Source: Sulfuritalea sp. | Lineage (GTDB): Bacteria; Pseudomonadota; Gammaproteobacteria; Burkholderiales; Rhodocyclaceae | Length of the DNA stretch: 38,041 bases | Direction of reading: 5' to 3' | Assembly: GCA_018333815.1 (NCBI GenBank) | Contig: JAGXSN010000178.1 | Coordinates: 1 to 38,041, forward strand | In this document: piece after piece, positions 8,597 to 17,708 of the stretch | How positions within the stretch are numbered: the stretch's first letter is position 1 | How the letters are laid out: every line of letters begins with the position of its first letter | Notes under the pieces: model-generated | Told to the model about the DNA's origin: nothing | Database searches by the model: none | Seen by the model: only the letters and a program-made list of their open reading frames with translations | Translations under genes and position numbers: made by a program

Positions 8597-9231
8597 AGCG
8601 CGAGTACCTCCTCGATGATGGCTTCCACCTCGGCCACGGCGGCGGCGCCGCGACCTCCCTGGCCATAGACGCTGGAACCGTCCAGCACGCTGGCCCGAAA
8701 CACCGCCCGCCGTCCCAGGCCGCTGCGCAGGGCCGGCATTTCCATTTCGCTCAGGGCCTGGCCCACGTCGCGCGTCAGGGCGCTTCTGGGTTCCAGCTGG
8801 TTCAGCACCAGCCGGGCGCGGAGCGAGCGATTGTGCAAACGGGCGTCCTCGACGGCCTTCGCCATCGCCAGGCTGGCCCACAGATCGACCGGCGAGGGCA
8901 ACACGGGCACGAGCAGGCTATCGGCCCCGATCAGCACGGCGCGCACGGTTTCGCCGGCCGGCGCGGGAGGGCAATCGACCAGGATGAAGCCGTAATCCGG
9001 CCGGAAGCGCTCCAGCTCGCGGGTCAGCGCCCCGCCGACCCGGATCACCGAGGCCGGGAAAGGCGCGCCATCGGGCGCCTGCGCGGCCCACTGGCTGGCC
9101 GTGCCCTGCGGATCGGCATCGATCACCAGGGTGCGTCCCCGCCGCGCCAGGCCGGCGGCCATGTTCATCGCCAGCGTGGTCTTGCCGGCGCCGCCTTTCT
9201 GGTTGGCGATCGCAATGACGTGCGCCCTCAC
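8593..9231 (-). CDS. mcdA: ParA-type carboxysome positioning ATPase McdA
   Basis: A 212-aa ParA/MinD-family ATPase with the deviant Walker A KGGAGKTT near the N-terminus, the switch segment [11 protein letters not shown] and the Walker B-like FILVDCPP. I place the start at GTG 9231 because AGGAGG (9238-9243) lies seven bases upstream; an upstream TTG at 9246 would leave no room for it. McdA binds non-specific DNA when ATP-bound and forms gradients that separate carboxysomes. The gene lies inside the carboxysome operon, 11 bp after acRAF and overlapping mcdB. Confidence 0.92.
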   Translation of the reverse strand: MRAHVIAIANQKGGAGKTTLAMNMAAGLARRGRTLVIDADPQGTASQWAAQAPDGAPFPASVIRVGGALTRELERFRPDYGFILVDCPPAPAGETVRAVLIGADSLLVPVLPSPVDLWASLAMAKAVEDARLHNRSLRARLVLNQLEPRSALTRDVGQALSEMEMPALRSGLGRRAVFRASVLDGSSVYGQGGRGAAAVAEVEAIIEEVLAL

Positions 9232-9242
9232 CCGCGGCCTCC

Positions 9243-9524
9243 TCAACCCCGTCCCGGGTCGTAGAGCGCCTCAATGCCCCGGGCGACGCGGACATCCTCG
9301 GCATCCAACCCTTCCGGATTGCGTCCCTCGATGGTGACATTGACATAGGCGGGGCCGAAGCTGATGTTGTGCGGATGCACCCCTTGCGCCTCGGACCAGG
9401 CCGCCAGGGCATCGAGAAACCGGCGCGTCTGGGCATAGCCGGCGAAGGCGAAACGCCGGCTCAGCATGGGCGGCTTGGCGCGCTTTTCCCAAGGTTCGGG
9501 AATGGCCAGAGGCTCAGTCGTCAC
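9243..9524 (-). CDS. Alpha-carboxysome RuBisCO assembly factor acRAF (pterin dehydratase-like)
   Basis: 93 aa, starting at GTG 9524 inside the end of the bacterioferritin-like gene. The fold is that of pterin-4a-carbinolamine dehydratase: [20 protein letters not shown], then [18 protein letters not shown]. The catalytic signature of true dehydratases (a His-His-Pro followed by an aromatic strand) is altered to VHPHN. This is typical of the carboxysome-linked homologues that act as RuBisCO folding or assembly chaperones rather than enzymes. Context (RuBisCO upstream, mcdA downstream) agrees. The start is not certain, but an ATG is not available nearby. Confidence 0.85.
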   Translation of the reverse strand: MTTEPLAIPEPWEKRAKPPMLSRRFAFAGYAQTRRFLDALAAWSEAQGVHPHNISFGPAYVNVTIEGRNPEGLDAEDVRVARGIEALYDPGRG

Positions 9525-9957
9525 GCTGGTTCCGTTCCGCCGCGCCGGCGTGCTTGCCGATCCGGTCGAGATGCTTGAGTTCTTCGTCCAGCAGGTCGGC
9601 AAACACCCCGCCGTCGGTCGTGTTGCGCATGCGCCGGCAGTATTCCAGCGCTTCCTCGTACAGGCGCACCGCAGCCAGCTCCACCGCACGGTTCGCCGCC
9701 AGCAGCTCGGCCACGCTGCGGCCCAGCCGCACCGGGAAGAGTTGGGCGCCTCCCGGCGCCACACCGTAGGCCAGCAGCCGGCGCATCAGGGTCTCGGCAT
9801 GGCGCAACTCGTCCTGCGCATCCGCGCGCAGGCCGGCCGCCAGACCCGGCTGGCCCCAGAGCTCGACCAGGTTGGCCTGCATGAGGTAGTGCTGCGCGGC
9901 CGCCATCTCATGGCCGAGAGCGCGCAGCAAGAACCCCACCAGACGCTGGTCACGCAT
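9514..9957 (-). CDS. Bacterioferritin-like ferritin-fold protein of the carboxysome operon
   Basis: 147 aa from ATG 9957 (MRDQRLVGFLLRALGHEMAA), 16 bp after csoS1B; an in-frame ATG at 10002 overlaps csoS1B and is less likely. Four-helix ferritin fold with the diiron ligand motifs in order: HEMAAAQHY, DELRHAE, VELAAVRLYEEALEYC and DEELKHLD. The bacterioferritin heme ligand (Met in DEMKHAD of E. coli) is Leu here, so heme at the dimer interface is unlikely. Such genes are standard neighbours in alpha-carboxysome loci; their job (iron or oxygen handling) is unsettled. Confidence 0.85.
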   Translation of the reverse strand: MRDQRLVGFLLRALGHEMAAAQHYLMQANLVELWGQPGLAAGLRADAQDELRHAETLMRRLLAYGVAPGGAQLFPVRLGRSVAELLAANRAVELAAVRLYEEALEYCRRMRNTTDGGVFADLLDEELKHLDRIGKHAGAAERNQRDD

Positions 9958-9973
9958 CGGGAAAGCGGGGCGC

Positions 9974-10315
9974 TCAGCTGCGCACCGCAGCGATTTCAGC
10001 ATCGCGCCCGCCACCCGCGCTCTGGGGAGCGACAGGCAGGATGCTTTCCACTTCGCCGTGCACGCGCGCGATGATGTGGGCGGCAACCAGACCGTCGCCC
10101 ACGCGCTCGCACGCGTCCGCACCCGCCCGCACGGCCGCATTCACCGCACCCGTCTCGCCCCGCACCAGCACCGTCACATAACCGCCGCCGACAAACTGGC
10201 GGCCGATCAGCCGCACTTCCGCCGCCTTCGTCATCGCGTCCGCCGCCTCGATGGCGGGCACCAGACCGCGCGTTTCGATCATGCCCAGGGCGATACCGCC
10301 CACTGCTTTCGCCAT
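9974..10315 (-). CDS. csoS1B: Carboxysome shell hexamer protein CsoS1 (C-terminally extended, CsoS1B-like)
   Basis: Single BMC domain (113 aa) starting GIALGMIETRGLVPAIEAAD; it forms hexamers tiling the shell facets. It differs from its two neighbours by its N-terminal residues and a C-terminal tail (SAGGGRDAEIAAVRS), as CsoS1B does in Halothiobacillus. Third of three csoS1 copies in transcription order. GGGAG lies ahead of the ATG. The body is nearly identical at the DNA level to the other two copies. The letter is assigned by length and order. Confidence 0.92.
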   Translation of the reverse strand: MAKAVGGIALGMIETRGLVPAIEAADAMTKAAEVRLIGRQFVGGGYVTVLVRGETGAVNAAVRAGADACERVGDGLVAAHIIARVHGEVESILPVAPQSAGGGRDAEIAAVRS

Positions 10316-10989
10316 AGTGTTGCTCCCTGATTCCGGTTACTCGATTGCGGCCCCGCAAGCAGGGCCGATCAGGCTTCGGGCTTCTTCGGCAGGATGCCTT
10401 CCACTTCGCCGTGCACGCGCGCGATGATGTGGGCGGCAACCAGACCGTCGCCCACGCGCTCGCACGCGTCCGCACCCGCCCGCACGGCCGCATTCACCGC
10501 GCCCGTCTCGCCCCGCACCAGCACCGTCACATAACCGCCGCCGACAAACTGGCGGCCGATCAGCCGCACTTCCGCCGCCTTCGTCATCGCGTCCGCCGCC
10601 TCGATGGCAGGCACCAGACCGCGCGTTTCGATCATGCCCAGGGCAATACCCGTCACATCAGCCATTTTTCCTACCTCCTTCGATCAAAAATTGACAAGCC
10701 AGAACCATCAGGCGCCCGGCGCAACCGGCAGGATGCCTTCCACTTCGCTGTGCACGCGCGCGATGATGTGGGCGGCAACCAGACCGTCGCCCACGCGCTC
10801 GCACGCGTCCGCACCCGCCCGCACGGCCGCATTCACCGCACCCGTCTCGCCCCGCACCAGCACCGTCACATAACCGCCGCCGACAAACTGGCGGCCGATC
10901 AGCCGCACTTCCGCCGCCTTCGTCATCGCGTCCGCCGCCTCGATGGCAGGCACCAGACCGCGCGTTTCGATCATGCCCAGGGCAATGCC
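10035..10989 (-). repeat. Three near-identical 263-bp direct repeats (csoS1 bodies)
   Basis: The segments 10035-10297, 10388-10650 and 10727-10989 align without gaps and differ at only a handful of positions by eye, while the sequences between them are unrelated. This means recent duplication or continuing gene conversion. It also makes the locus prone to deletion and to assembly collapse. Confidence 0.9.
10369..10665 (-). CDS. csoS1A: Carboxysome shell hexamer protein CsoS1
   Basis: 98-aa BMC-domain protein (MADVTGIALGMIETRG... ending ILPKKPEA). An AAGGAGG ribosome binding site lies at 10674-10680. Hexamers of this protein make the facets, with a central pore thought to pass bicarbonate and ribulose bisphosphate. 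Nearly identical to the two flanking copies over 263 bp; only the ends differ. The A/C letters follow the Halothiobacillus order and carry no functional claim. Confidence 0.93.
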   Translation of the reverse strand: MADVTGIALGMIETRGLVPAIEAADAMTKAAEVRLIGRQFVGGGYVTVLVRGETGAVNAAVRAGADACERVGDGLVAAHIIARVHGEVEGILPKKPEA

Positions 10990-11007
10990 AGAATTTCCGT
11001 TGCTCAT
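10708..11007 (-). CDS. csoS1C: Carboxysome shell hexamer protein CsoS1
   Basis: 99-aa BMC-domain protein (MSNGNSGIALGMIETRG... ending ILPVAPGA). First of the three csoS1 genes after csoS4B, with AAGGAG ahead of its ATG. It carries one visible change from its neighbours near the C-terminus (VHSEVEG instead of VHGEVEG). It builds shell facets together with the other two CsoS1 proteins. Confidence 0.93.
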   Translation of the reverse strand: MSNGNSGIALGMIETRGLVPAIEAADAMTKAAEVRLIGRQFVGGGYVTVLVRGETGAVNAAVRAGADACERVGDGLVAAHIIARVHSEVEGILPVAPGA

Positions 11008-11029
11008 GTTCCACTACTCCTTGATTGAA

Positions 11030-11326
11030 TTACCTGAACACTGCCGCAGACTGCGCGGCGCCTTCACTTCTTCCCTGGGCCGGGTCGCTCCAGTTGTCGA
11101 GGATCCCGGCGATGGTCAGATCCGTTAACACCCGTGCATCGCCCTGGGCATAACGGGCCGCGGAACCGCTCACGGTAAACACCCACTTGCCCGGCGCCGC
11201 GCCCACCGGGTCGGTGGCGACGCTGATCTTGCCCTTGCTGGTGCGCAGCACGCGCAAAGAGGCGGCATACAGGCCCGCCACCCTGCGGGTGCATACCAGT
11301 TCATCGACCACCTGCATGATTTCCAT
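11030..11326 (-). CDS. csoS4B: Carboxysome vertex pentamer protein CsoS4B
   Basis: 98-aa EutN/CcmL-type BMV protein that caps shell vertices as a pentamer. It has the order VVDELVCTRR, ATDPVGAAPGKWVFTVSGSAAR and DLTIAGILDNW, and a C-terminal tail of about 18 residues beyond the core. The start at 11326 lies three bases after the csoS4A stop, so the two are coupled. Only trace amounts are needed per particle. Confidence 0.93.
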   Translation of the reverse strand: MEIMQVVDELVCTRRVAGLYAASLRVLRTSKGKISVATDPVGAAPGKWVFTVSGSAARYAQGDARVLTDLTIAGILDNWSDPAQGRSEGAAQSAAVFR

Positions 11327-11329
11327 GGC

Positions 11330-11575
11330 TCACTCTTCCGTCCAGTGATCGATGATGCCGATGATGGTCAGGTCGCTGGGATATTCCTTGCTGCCGGCGG
11401 CCTCGCGCGCCGCCGAGCTGCCCACGCAGATGACCCAGTCGCCCGGAATGCAGCCGACCGAATCGACCGCGACGCTCAGGGCGCCCTTCTCGCTGACCAC
11501 GAGCAGCGGCCGATGCCCCAGCTCCTTGATGCGATTGGTGGATACCAGCGTTCTGACGACTTTGCAGATCTTCAT
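11330..11575 (-). CDS. csoS4A: Carboxysome vertex pentamer protein CsoS4A
   Basis: 81-aa BMV protein starting MKICKVVRTLVSTNRI, with VDSVGCIPGDWVICVGSSAAREAAG and ending IIDHWTEE. This is the standard CsoS4A layout and length. It starts nine bases after the carbonic anhydrase stop. It seals the pentameric vertices; loss in model organisms gives leaky shells. Confidence 0.95.
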   Translation of the reverse strand: MKICKVVRTLVSTNRIKELGHRPLLVVSEKGALSVAVDSVGCIPGDWVICVGSSAAREAAGSKEYPSDLTIIGIIDHWTEE

Positions 11576-11584
11576 CTCTCGGCC

Positions 11585-13198
11585 TCAGTGTCCCTGCGCA
11601 ACGGCGTCCCCGACCAGCTCGAGACGACTGCCCCTGGCCTTGCCGCGCACCGTCATCGCGCAATGCAGCAGCCCGCTCGCGGCCAGTTCGGCGTGGCGCG
11701 CCAGCAGGGCCTGCCTGACGCGCTTGCAGCGTTCGATGGCGCGCTCGCGCGAACCCGGCACCTGTTCGTTGTAACGGTAATGCACCACAACGGGAATGGG
11801 CAGGCCATGACCGACATTCAGTCCGCGAAAGATCTTGACGCCCACATCGACGTCCGCCGCGCCCTCCTCCACGGTGTCCAGGTGGGCGTAGTAGGCCAGA
11901 TTGCGCAACTGGATGGCATCCTGGTTCGCGCCGACGGCGATGAAACACTCCTGGTGGCCGATATCCGCGTAGCGGCCGCCGTGGTGGTGAATGACGTACT
12001 CGATCTGGGCAAGATTGCTGACCAGAAGATGGGTCAAGAAGCGGCGCATGCCGGCACGGGGTTCGCCCTGCCCCCGGCCTGCGCCTTCCGTATGCGTGAC
12101 CTGGTCGATCATCGCATCCACCGCCTGGCTCGCGCTTCGGGCATCCATGCCGAGTGTCGCGCGGTAGACTTCGGCGCTGGCGATGTAGCGCGCCAGGCTG
12201 ATGTTGCCGCGCCCGTCCGGCAGGTGAATCCTGATGCTGTCGGTATCGGTATCGACGCCGACCAGCAGGATGTCGAGCGAGGCGCCCGGGAAGCTGACTT
12301 CCACCGCCCGGCGCAGAGCGTTCAGGCGGCTCAGGGCGGCCTCCGCGGCAGCGCCATCGTCGCTGCCGTGGGCGGCGCAGCCTTCCTGACAGGGTTTCGA
12401 GCTCGAAAGGTGATAGACCGCCACCTTGAGATAGCGGGTATCCTCGCTCGCCGGATTGGGATCGGCATCGCGATGACGTCTGAGTTCGATGCGTTGCCAG
12501 CGGGCCAGATCCCCCTCGACGTCGAACAGCGCGCCGGCATAGGCCTTGGTGCTGCGCAGGGCGTGCAGCGGCAGCCGGAGCACGAAGCGCTCCAGCCCTT
12601 TGAGGCGACCATCGGCGCAGGGGGAAATATCCACCTCGTGGAACCCGCAGTCGAGGAAGAACCGCCTGGCCTGCTCGACCGCATTGCGCTCCGCCGCACT
12701 GGTCTCGATCTGCTGGTTGGCCACCGCCATGTAGGTCTGGAAAACGCACTCGGCGTAAAGGGCGCGCATGTCGAGCTGCTTGATCCAGGCATCCTCCAGC
12801 ACCGCTGTCGGCAAGCCGAAACCGAGGCGCGTGGCGGCGATCGTCTGGGCGCGGCTGACGAAGTCGCGTTGGTGCTGCAAGGCGGCGATCTCCTGCAGCA
12901 CGGGCACGATGTTGTCGAAGCGTTCTTTCACGCCCCGTTCGTAGGCGAACAGGCGCTCGTTTTGCCCCTTGTCGGTCAGGGCGTGCAGACAGCGCTGCCC
13001 CGGACCGACCGCGCAGATCGGCTGCTCCTGACCGCCGCTCGGCGCGAGGCCGTGCGCCGCGGCAGGGCGGACGAGCAAAGACGCGAACGAAGGCGAACTT
13101 TCCGCGCCCGCCAGGGCGAAAGCCTGCACCCGACGCCCGCCCTCACGATGCGGGCGGCGTGCCTGGGCTTGCAGCTGGCGGGCAGCTAGGGTGCTCAC
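11585..13198 (-). CDS. csoSCA: Carboxysomal carbonic anhydrase CsoSCA (CsoS3)
   Basis: 537 aa from GTG 13198, four bases after the csoS2 stop. The catalytic-site residues of the CsoSCA subclass of beta-carbonic anhydrase are present: Cys194, Asp196 and Arg198 in PCADGR, His263 in VYHLSSS, and Cys274 eleven residues later. Cys, His and Cys bind zinc; Asp and Arg form the gating dyad. A long N-terminal region (about 60 residues, basic, low complexity) fits the disordered tail that recruits the enzyme to RuBisCO. The C-terminal domain is the degenerate, non-catalytic repeat of the fold. The enzyme turns bicarbonate into CO2 inside the shell. Confidence 0.95.
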   Translation of the reverse strand: MSTLAARQLQAQARRPHREGGRRVQAFALAGAESSPSFASLLVRPAAAHGLAPSGGQEQPICAVGPGQRCLHALTDKGQNERLFAYERGVKERFDNIVPVLQEIAALQHQRDFVSRAQTIAATRLGFGLPTAVLEDAWIKQLDMRALYAECVFQTYMAVANQQIETSAAERNAVEQARRFFLDCGFHEVDISPCADGRLKGLERFVLRLPLHALRSTKAYAGALFDVEGDLARWQRIELRRHRDADPNPASEDTRYLKVAVYHLSSSKPCQEGCAAHGSDDGAAAEAALSRLNALRRAVEVSFPGASLDILLVGVDTDTDSIRIHLPDGRGNISLARYIASAEVYRATLGMDARSASQAVDAMIDQVTHTEGAGRGQGEPRAGMRRFLTHLLVSNLAQIEYVIHHHGGRYADIGHQECFIAVGANQDAIQLRNLAYYAHLDTVEEGAADVDVGVKIFRGLNVGHGLPIPVVVHYRYNEQVPGSRERAIERCKRVRQALLARHAELAASGLLHCAMTVRGKARGSRLELVGDAVAQGH

Positions 13199-13202
13199 GT
13201 CG

Positions 13203-15596
13203 TCAGCCCCGCGCCCCGCCGGAAACGGTCACCAAAGGGCCCTTGATCGTTGCGCCCGCGCTGCCGGTGATCTTCGTGCTCGGCGCTTCAGGGCGTTCGA
13301 TGGCACGATTGGCCTGGGCCCCCGCCCCCGACTGGGCGGTGCGTGCCGCTCCGCGCAGGGTGGGGTTGCGGCTCATCGCCGAAGAGCCTTCGGTGCCGGT
13401 AATGCGACCGCCGCGCTGCCAGGCGTCTCCGGTGATGCTGCGCCCTTCCTGCCGCCCCTCACCAGTGATGCGCTCGCGCGCCGGAGCGGCCGGCTCGCCC
13501 GCAGCGACCGCTTCGGCCGAGGACGCGGTCGGGAGCGCAACGTCAGTCATGTCGGCCAGGTAGCGGAATTCCGGCGTTCCCGAAACCAGGCTGTCCGCGA
13601 GATTGACCGGACCGGTGATGCGGGACCCGCCGGCAGACACGGTTCCGGTGATGCGCTGGCGCGCGGCGCGGGCCGGGCTGACCACGCTGAATGCACTGAA
13701 ATCGGCGCGACCCGCCGCGGGCGGTGCATCGGCCGGGGCCGGGGCAACCTGCGCCTGCCTGTCCGGGCCAAAGCGCGGATGCAGCGCAAGCGGCGTCTCT
13801 CTCGCCTCACGCGCCGGACTGGCCGGCAGACTGTCGCAGAAAGCCCTGTATTGCTCCGGACTGGCATAAGCGCTGCCGGTGATCGACTGGCAAGCGCCCG
13901 TCTCGTCTCCCGTCACCCGCTCGCTGCGCCCGACCTGGCTGCCCGTGACGCGCGCGTCATGGGCAATCGCAGCCGGGCCCGCGTCAGGCTTGCGCGGATG
14001 ACCGACGGTTTCCATGCGGCCATTCCGGCTCACGGGAAAGTATTGGCTACCGCTGATTGGCCGCTCCCCGCCTGCCTCGTCTCCGGTCACGGCGGTGGAG
14101 CGCCCGACCTGGGAGCCCGTCACGCCCTGACCGCCCCAGGTCGTGCTGCCGCCCACCTTGGCCGGGGGCTGATAAGGCGTCGCGCGACAAAACGACTGAA
14201 ACTGCTCGTTGCTGATGTATTCGGTGCCGCTCACCACATGGCAGGATCCGGCCTCGTCGCCCGTGACCCGTGCGCCGCGTCCCACGGCAGTACCGCTGAT
14301 GGCCTGGTTGCGGACCGTATGAGTCACCTCGACCTTGACGGGGGTCTTGCCGCCGGCGGACTGCTGCGACTTCTCGTTGACATAACTCGACCCGGTGATC
14401 GGTCGGCCTGCACCCGCTTCATTGCCCGTGATCTTCTCGCTGCGCTCGACCGGCGTGCCCGTGACGGGCTTGCCCCTCCCCGTGCTGAATACGGCAACCT
14501 TCTCGGCGCCCGGCTGGGGCGCTCCGCCACAAGCCGCCGCGAAGCGGTCCGCCGCGAGGTACTCGGTACCGGTGACCCGCTTGCAGGCGCCCGATTCGTC
14601 TCCGGTGACCTTTTGCACGTGACCGAGTTCGGTACCCGTCACGGTACGGCCTCGCGCGGTCTGGGTGCTGCCCACCTTGTCCGGCCCGGGTGCGGGGCGG
14701 CCCTTGCCGAACAACTCATACTGGGACGCTCCGACGTATTCGGTACCGGTAATCGTGCGGGTGCTGCCCACTTCGTTGCCCGTCACGCGCTGGCGCCGTT
14801 CGACGCTGGTTCCGGTAACGGTTTTGCCCTTGAGCGTTTCGGAGCGCTCGACCTTGGGCACGGCTTCGCCCTTGGCCACGGCCGGGCGCAAGTGGGCCGC
14901 GGGGCGGACGTTGCCGACCTTGCTCCGCCCCCGGACCGATTGTTCCGCCCGCCGCGCCATGGCAATCTGCCGGCCGGTCAGCCCCAGCGCGACGGCTTGC
15001 CCCAGGGTTTCATTGCGCAACAGGCCGACGCCGGCAAGCGTCGCCGCGGCGCGCATTGCCGCCACCCCTTTCTTTCCCTGTGTCGCCAGAGCGGCGCGGC
15101 GCGCCATCGCGTAGGCCCTGCCTTGGGGAAGTGCCGGCCCGGACAGGATCGTTTCGGCCGCAGCCGGAACGCTCCCGGCTCCAGGCGATGCTGCCGCCCG
15201 AACCGCGCCTGCTGCCTGACGCTGCGCTTCAACTCGCGCCGACTGCCGCATGGCCGCAGCCGATCGCATTGCGGTCGTCCCGCCCGCCGCCGCGGCGGGC
15301 GCCAGGGCGACCTTGCCCATCTGCGCCATGGCCTGGCGACGCGCCAGGGCAAAATCGCGCCCGCTGATCTTGGCGGTGATCAAACAGGGCATCTCCAGGC
15401 AGGGCGGTTCGTCGGCGCAAGCCGCAGGAAGCATGTTCGCGGATGCCTTCAACATCGACGCACCGGCTGCTTTCTGTCCGGCGGCCTGCACTGCGACAAC
15501 AGCGGATTTCCCGTTCCGGCTCAGCGCCTGTCGGCGCGCCAGGGCGGCGGCCCGTCCGCTACTAAGCATCACGGCAGTTTGCGATTTGTTTTCCAT
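13203..15596 (-). CDS. csoS2: Carboxysome scaffold protein CsoS2
   Basis: Intrinsically disordered scaffold of 797 aa linking RuBisCO to the shell. Four N-terminal RuBisCO-binding repeats are visible (ALARRQALSRNGK, ALARRQAMAQMGK, AMARRAALATQGK, AMARRAEQSVRG). Six middle repeats follow, each with three VTG/ITG boxes of the type VTGTSVERRQRVTGNEVG...ITGTEY. The C-terminal domain ends in the conserved peptide VTVSGGARG. Start at ATG 15596 (MENKSQTAVMLSSGRA) by match to family N-termini; an in-frame start at 15659 would add 21 unusual residues. Some CsoS2 genes use programmed -1 frameshifting to make a short form; I could not identify a clear slippery heptamer here. Confidence 0.94.
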   Translation of the reverse strand: MENKSQTAVMLSSGRAAALARRQALSRNGKSAVVAVQAAGQKAAGASMLKASANMLPAACADEPPCLEMPCLITAKISGRDFALARRQAMAQMGKVALAPAAAAGGTTAMRSAAAMRQSARVEAQRQAAGAVRAAASPGAGSVPAAAETILSGPALPQGRAYAMARRAALATQGKKGVAAMRAAATLAGVGLLRNETLGQAVALGLTGRQIAMARRAEQSVRGRSKVGNVRPAAHLRPAVAKGEAVPKVERSETLKGKTVTGTSVERRQRVTGNEVGSTRTITGTEYVGASQYELFGKGRPAPGPDKVGSTQTARGRTVTGTELGHVQKVTGDESGACKRVTGTEYLAADRFAAACGGAPQPGAEKVAVFSTGRGKPVTGTPVERSEKITGNEAGAGRPITGSSYVNEKSQQSAGGKTPVKVEVTHTVRNQAISGTAVGRGARVTGDEAGSCHVVSGTEYISNEQFQSFCRATPYQPPAKVGGSTTWGGQGVTGSQVGRSTAVTGDEAGGERPISGSQYFPVSRNGRMETVGHPRKPDAGPAAIAHDARVTGSQVGRSERVTGDETGACQSITGSAYASPEQYRAFCDSLPASPAREARETPLALHPRFGPDRQAQVAPAPADAPPAAGRADFSAFSVVSPARAARQRITGTVSAGGSRITGPVNLADSLVSGTPEFRYLADMTDVALPTASSAEAVAAGEPAAPARERITGEGRQEGRSITGDAWQRGGRITGTEGSSAMSRNPTLRGAARTAQSGAGAQANRAIERPEAPSTKITGSAGATIKGPLVTVSGGARG

Positions 15597-15703
15597 GACT
15601 ACGATCCGGGGAGTTGGAATCGGTGACAGAAGGATGCGTCGGTTTTCCGTTGCGGCCATCCGCGCTTCGTCATGCTACGGACGGCCATCGACGGGGTCCG
15701 GGG

Positions 15704-16033
15704 TCAGCGGCCGCGATAAACCACGAAGGCCGTGCCCTGGCTTTGAGCATAGTTATCGTAACCGACCAGGCGGATCATCTGATCGGGATACTCGCGGTGA
15801 CAGGCCTCGACTTCGGCCAGCACGGCATCGACGGACTGCTCGCCGAACAGCGGCAGCTTCCACATGTACCAGTAGTTGCTGGTCGCCTTTTCCTTTTCGG
15901 TGTGCTCGACAGCCGGATTCCAGCCCTTCGAGATCAGATAGACGATCTGCTTCCTGACCTGGTCGGGCGTCATTTGCGGCAGGTACGAGAAGGTTTCGTA
16001 CTTGGGCGACTGCTTGAAGCTGTAATCAGCCAT
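15704..16033 (-). CDS. cbbS: RuBisCO small subunit, form IA
   Basis: 109 aa, with the small-subunit order [43 protein letters not shown] and [16 protein letters not shown]. It lies 55 bp after cbbL with a GGAAAGGA ribosome binding site. It caps the L8S8 holoenzyme and forms part of the CsoS2 docking surface in carboxysomal RuBisCO. A 107-bp gap to csoS2 shows no ORF. Confidence 0.97.
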   Translation of the reverse strand: MADYSFKQSPKYETFSYLPQMTPDQVRKQIVYLISKGWNPAVEHTEKEKATSNYWYMWKLPLFGEQSVDAVLAEVEACHREYPDQMIRLVGYDNYAQSQGTAFVVYRGR

Positions 16034-16088
16034 TTGGGTATGTCCTTTCCTTGAAATCTCGCTGAGCGGATGGCGTGCGGGTTACGGG

Positions 16089-17510
16089 TTACTTGTGCAC
16101 CACGTCCAGCTTGTCCACGGTGTCGAATTCGAACTTGATCTCTTTCCAGGTTTCCATGGCGATCTTGAGTTCGGGCGAGTGCTGGGCGGCGGCGATGAGA
16201 ATCTCCTTGCCTTCCTTCTCGACCGGCCGGCCTTCGTTGCGCGCCTGCACGCAGGCTTCGAGAGCGACCCGGTTGGCCGTCGCTCCGGCCGCATTGCCCC
16301 ACGGGTGACCCAGGGTGCCGCCGCCGAACTGGAACACCGCGTCGTCACCGAAAATATTGAGCAGCGCCGGCATGTGCCAGACATGAATGCCGCCGGAAGC
16401 CACGGCGAATGCGCCCGGCATCGAGCCCCAGTCCTGGTCGAAGAAGATGCCGCGCGAACGGTTCTCGGGGACGAAGGACTCGCGCAGCAGGTCGATCCAG
16501 CCCAGGGTGGCCTCACGGTCGCCTTCCAGCTTGCCGACCACGGTGCCGGTATGCAGGTGGTCGCCGCCCGAGAGACGCAGAATCTTGGTCAGCACGCGGA
16601 AATGGATGCCGTGGTGCGGGTTGCGGTCGAGCACGGCATGCATCGCGCGGTGGATGTGCAGCAGCATGCCGTTCTCGCGGCACCAGTTGGCCAGGCCGGT
16701 ATTGGCGCAGAACCCTCCGGTGATGAAGTCGTGCATGATGATGCACGAACCGACCTCCTTGGCATACTCGGCGCGCTTGTACATCTCCTCGGGCGTCGGC
16801 GCGGTGACGTTCAGGTAGTGCCCCTTGCGCTCGCCGGTTTCCCGCTCGGCCTTTTCGACCGCCTCCATGACGAAGTCGAAACGCTGGCGCCAGCGCATGA
16901 AAGGCTGCGAGTTGACGTTCTCGTCGTCCTTGGTGAAATCGAGGCCGCCGCGCAGACACTCATACACGGCGCGCCCGTAGTTCTTGGCCGACAGGCCCAG
17001 CTTGGGCTTGATCGTGCAACCCAGCAGCGGGCGACCATATTTGTTCAGGATGTCGCGCTCGACCTGAATGCCCAGCGGCGGGCCGCCACAGGTCTTGACG
17101 TAGGCGATAGGAAAACGCACGTCCTCGAGACGCAGGGCGCGCACGGCCTTGAAACCGAACACGTTGCCGACCAAAGAGGTGAACACGTTGACCACCGAGC
17201 CCTCCTCGAACAGGTCGATCGGGTAGGCGATGAAGGCGTAGAAGCAGGTGTCGTCGCCCGGCACATCCTCGATGTGATAGGCGCGCCCCTTGTAGTAGTC
17301 CATGTCGGTCAGCAGATCGGTCCACACCGTCGTCCAGGTGCCGGTGGACGACTCGGCGGCCACGGCAGCGGCAGCCTCCTCGCGATCCACGCCTGCCTGC
17401 GGGGTGATCTTGAACACCGCCAGAATGTCCGTATCCAGCGGGGTGTACTCCGGAGTCCAATAAGTCTGGCGATATTCCTTGACGCCAGCGTCATACTTCT
17501 TCACTGCCAT
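16089..17510 (-). CDS. cbbL: RuBisCO large subunit, form IA (carboxysomal)
   Basis: 473 aa, full length. The carbamylated lysine is K194 in [22 protein letters not shown] and the [15 protein letters not shown] phosphate-binding segment are intact. It carboxylates ribulose-1,5-bisphosphate in the Calvin cycle. Directly followed by cbbS and csoS2, it is the carboxysomal IAc type. It has an AAAAAGGAG ribosome binding site and is the first gene of the long minus-strand run. No cbbR regulator lies next to it in this window. Confidence 0.98.
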   Translation of the reverse strand: MAVKKYDAGVKEYRQTYWTPEYTPLDTDILAVFKITPQAGVDREEAAAAVAAESSTGTWTTVWTDLLTDMDYYKGRAYHIEDVPGDDTCFYAFIAYPIDLFEEGSVVNVFTSLVGNVFGFKAVRALRLEDVRFPIAYVKTCGGPPLGIQVERDILNKYGRPLLGCTIKPKLGLSAKNYGRAVYECLRGGLDFTKDDENVNSQPFMRWRQRFDFVMEAVEKAERETGERKGHYLNVTAPTPEEMYKRAEYAKEVGSCIIMHDFITGGFCANTGLANWCRENGMLLHIHRAMHAVLDRNPHHGIHFRVLTKILRLSGGDHLHTGTVVGKLEGDREATLGWIDLLRESFVPENRSRGIFFDQDWGSMPGAFAVASGGIHVWHMPALLNIFGDDAVFQFGGGTLGHPWGNAAGATANRVALEACVQARNEGRPVEKEGKEILIAAAQHSPELKIAMETWKEIKFEFDTVDKLDVVHK

Positions 17511-17708
17511 GTTTAACTCCTTTTTATCGATCGCTCGGTTGAATGACTCGAAACCCCGTTTGCACTACCGCCGGCGCCGGCTTGGGGCCGCACCACAAGC
17601 TCCGCCGACGTTCTTGTTCTAGGGCCCCGCCGACAGGGGGACGAATTACCTTGGGTTTTCTACTGCCTCCTAATAGTGAAATGCAATATAGCACTCGCAC
17701 TTCATCAA

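Noticed and set aside
5115-8618. Long plus-strand open frame (1167 codons) across the cbbO and cbbQ region
   Set aside because: It is the mirror of cbbO and cbbQ in GC-rich DNA. Its translation has no domain sense, whereas the minus strand encodes complete enzymes with intact motifs.
9966-10002. Earlier ATG (10002) as start of the bacterioferritin-like gene
   Set aside because: It would overlap csoS1B and add residues (MLKSLRCAAERPAFP) not expected in the ferritin fold; ATG 9957 gives the normal family start.
10035-10989. Regular spacing of three repeats considered as a CRISPR-like or satellite array
   Set aside because: The repeats are 263 bp long and each encodes a BMC shell protein, so they are gene duplications.
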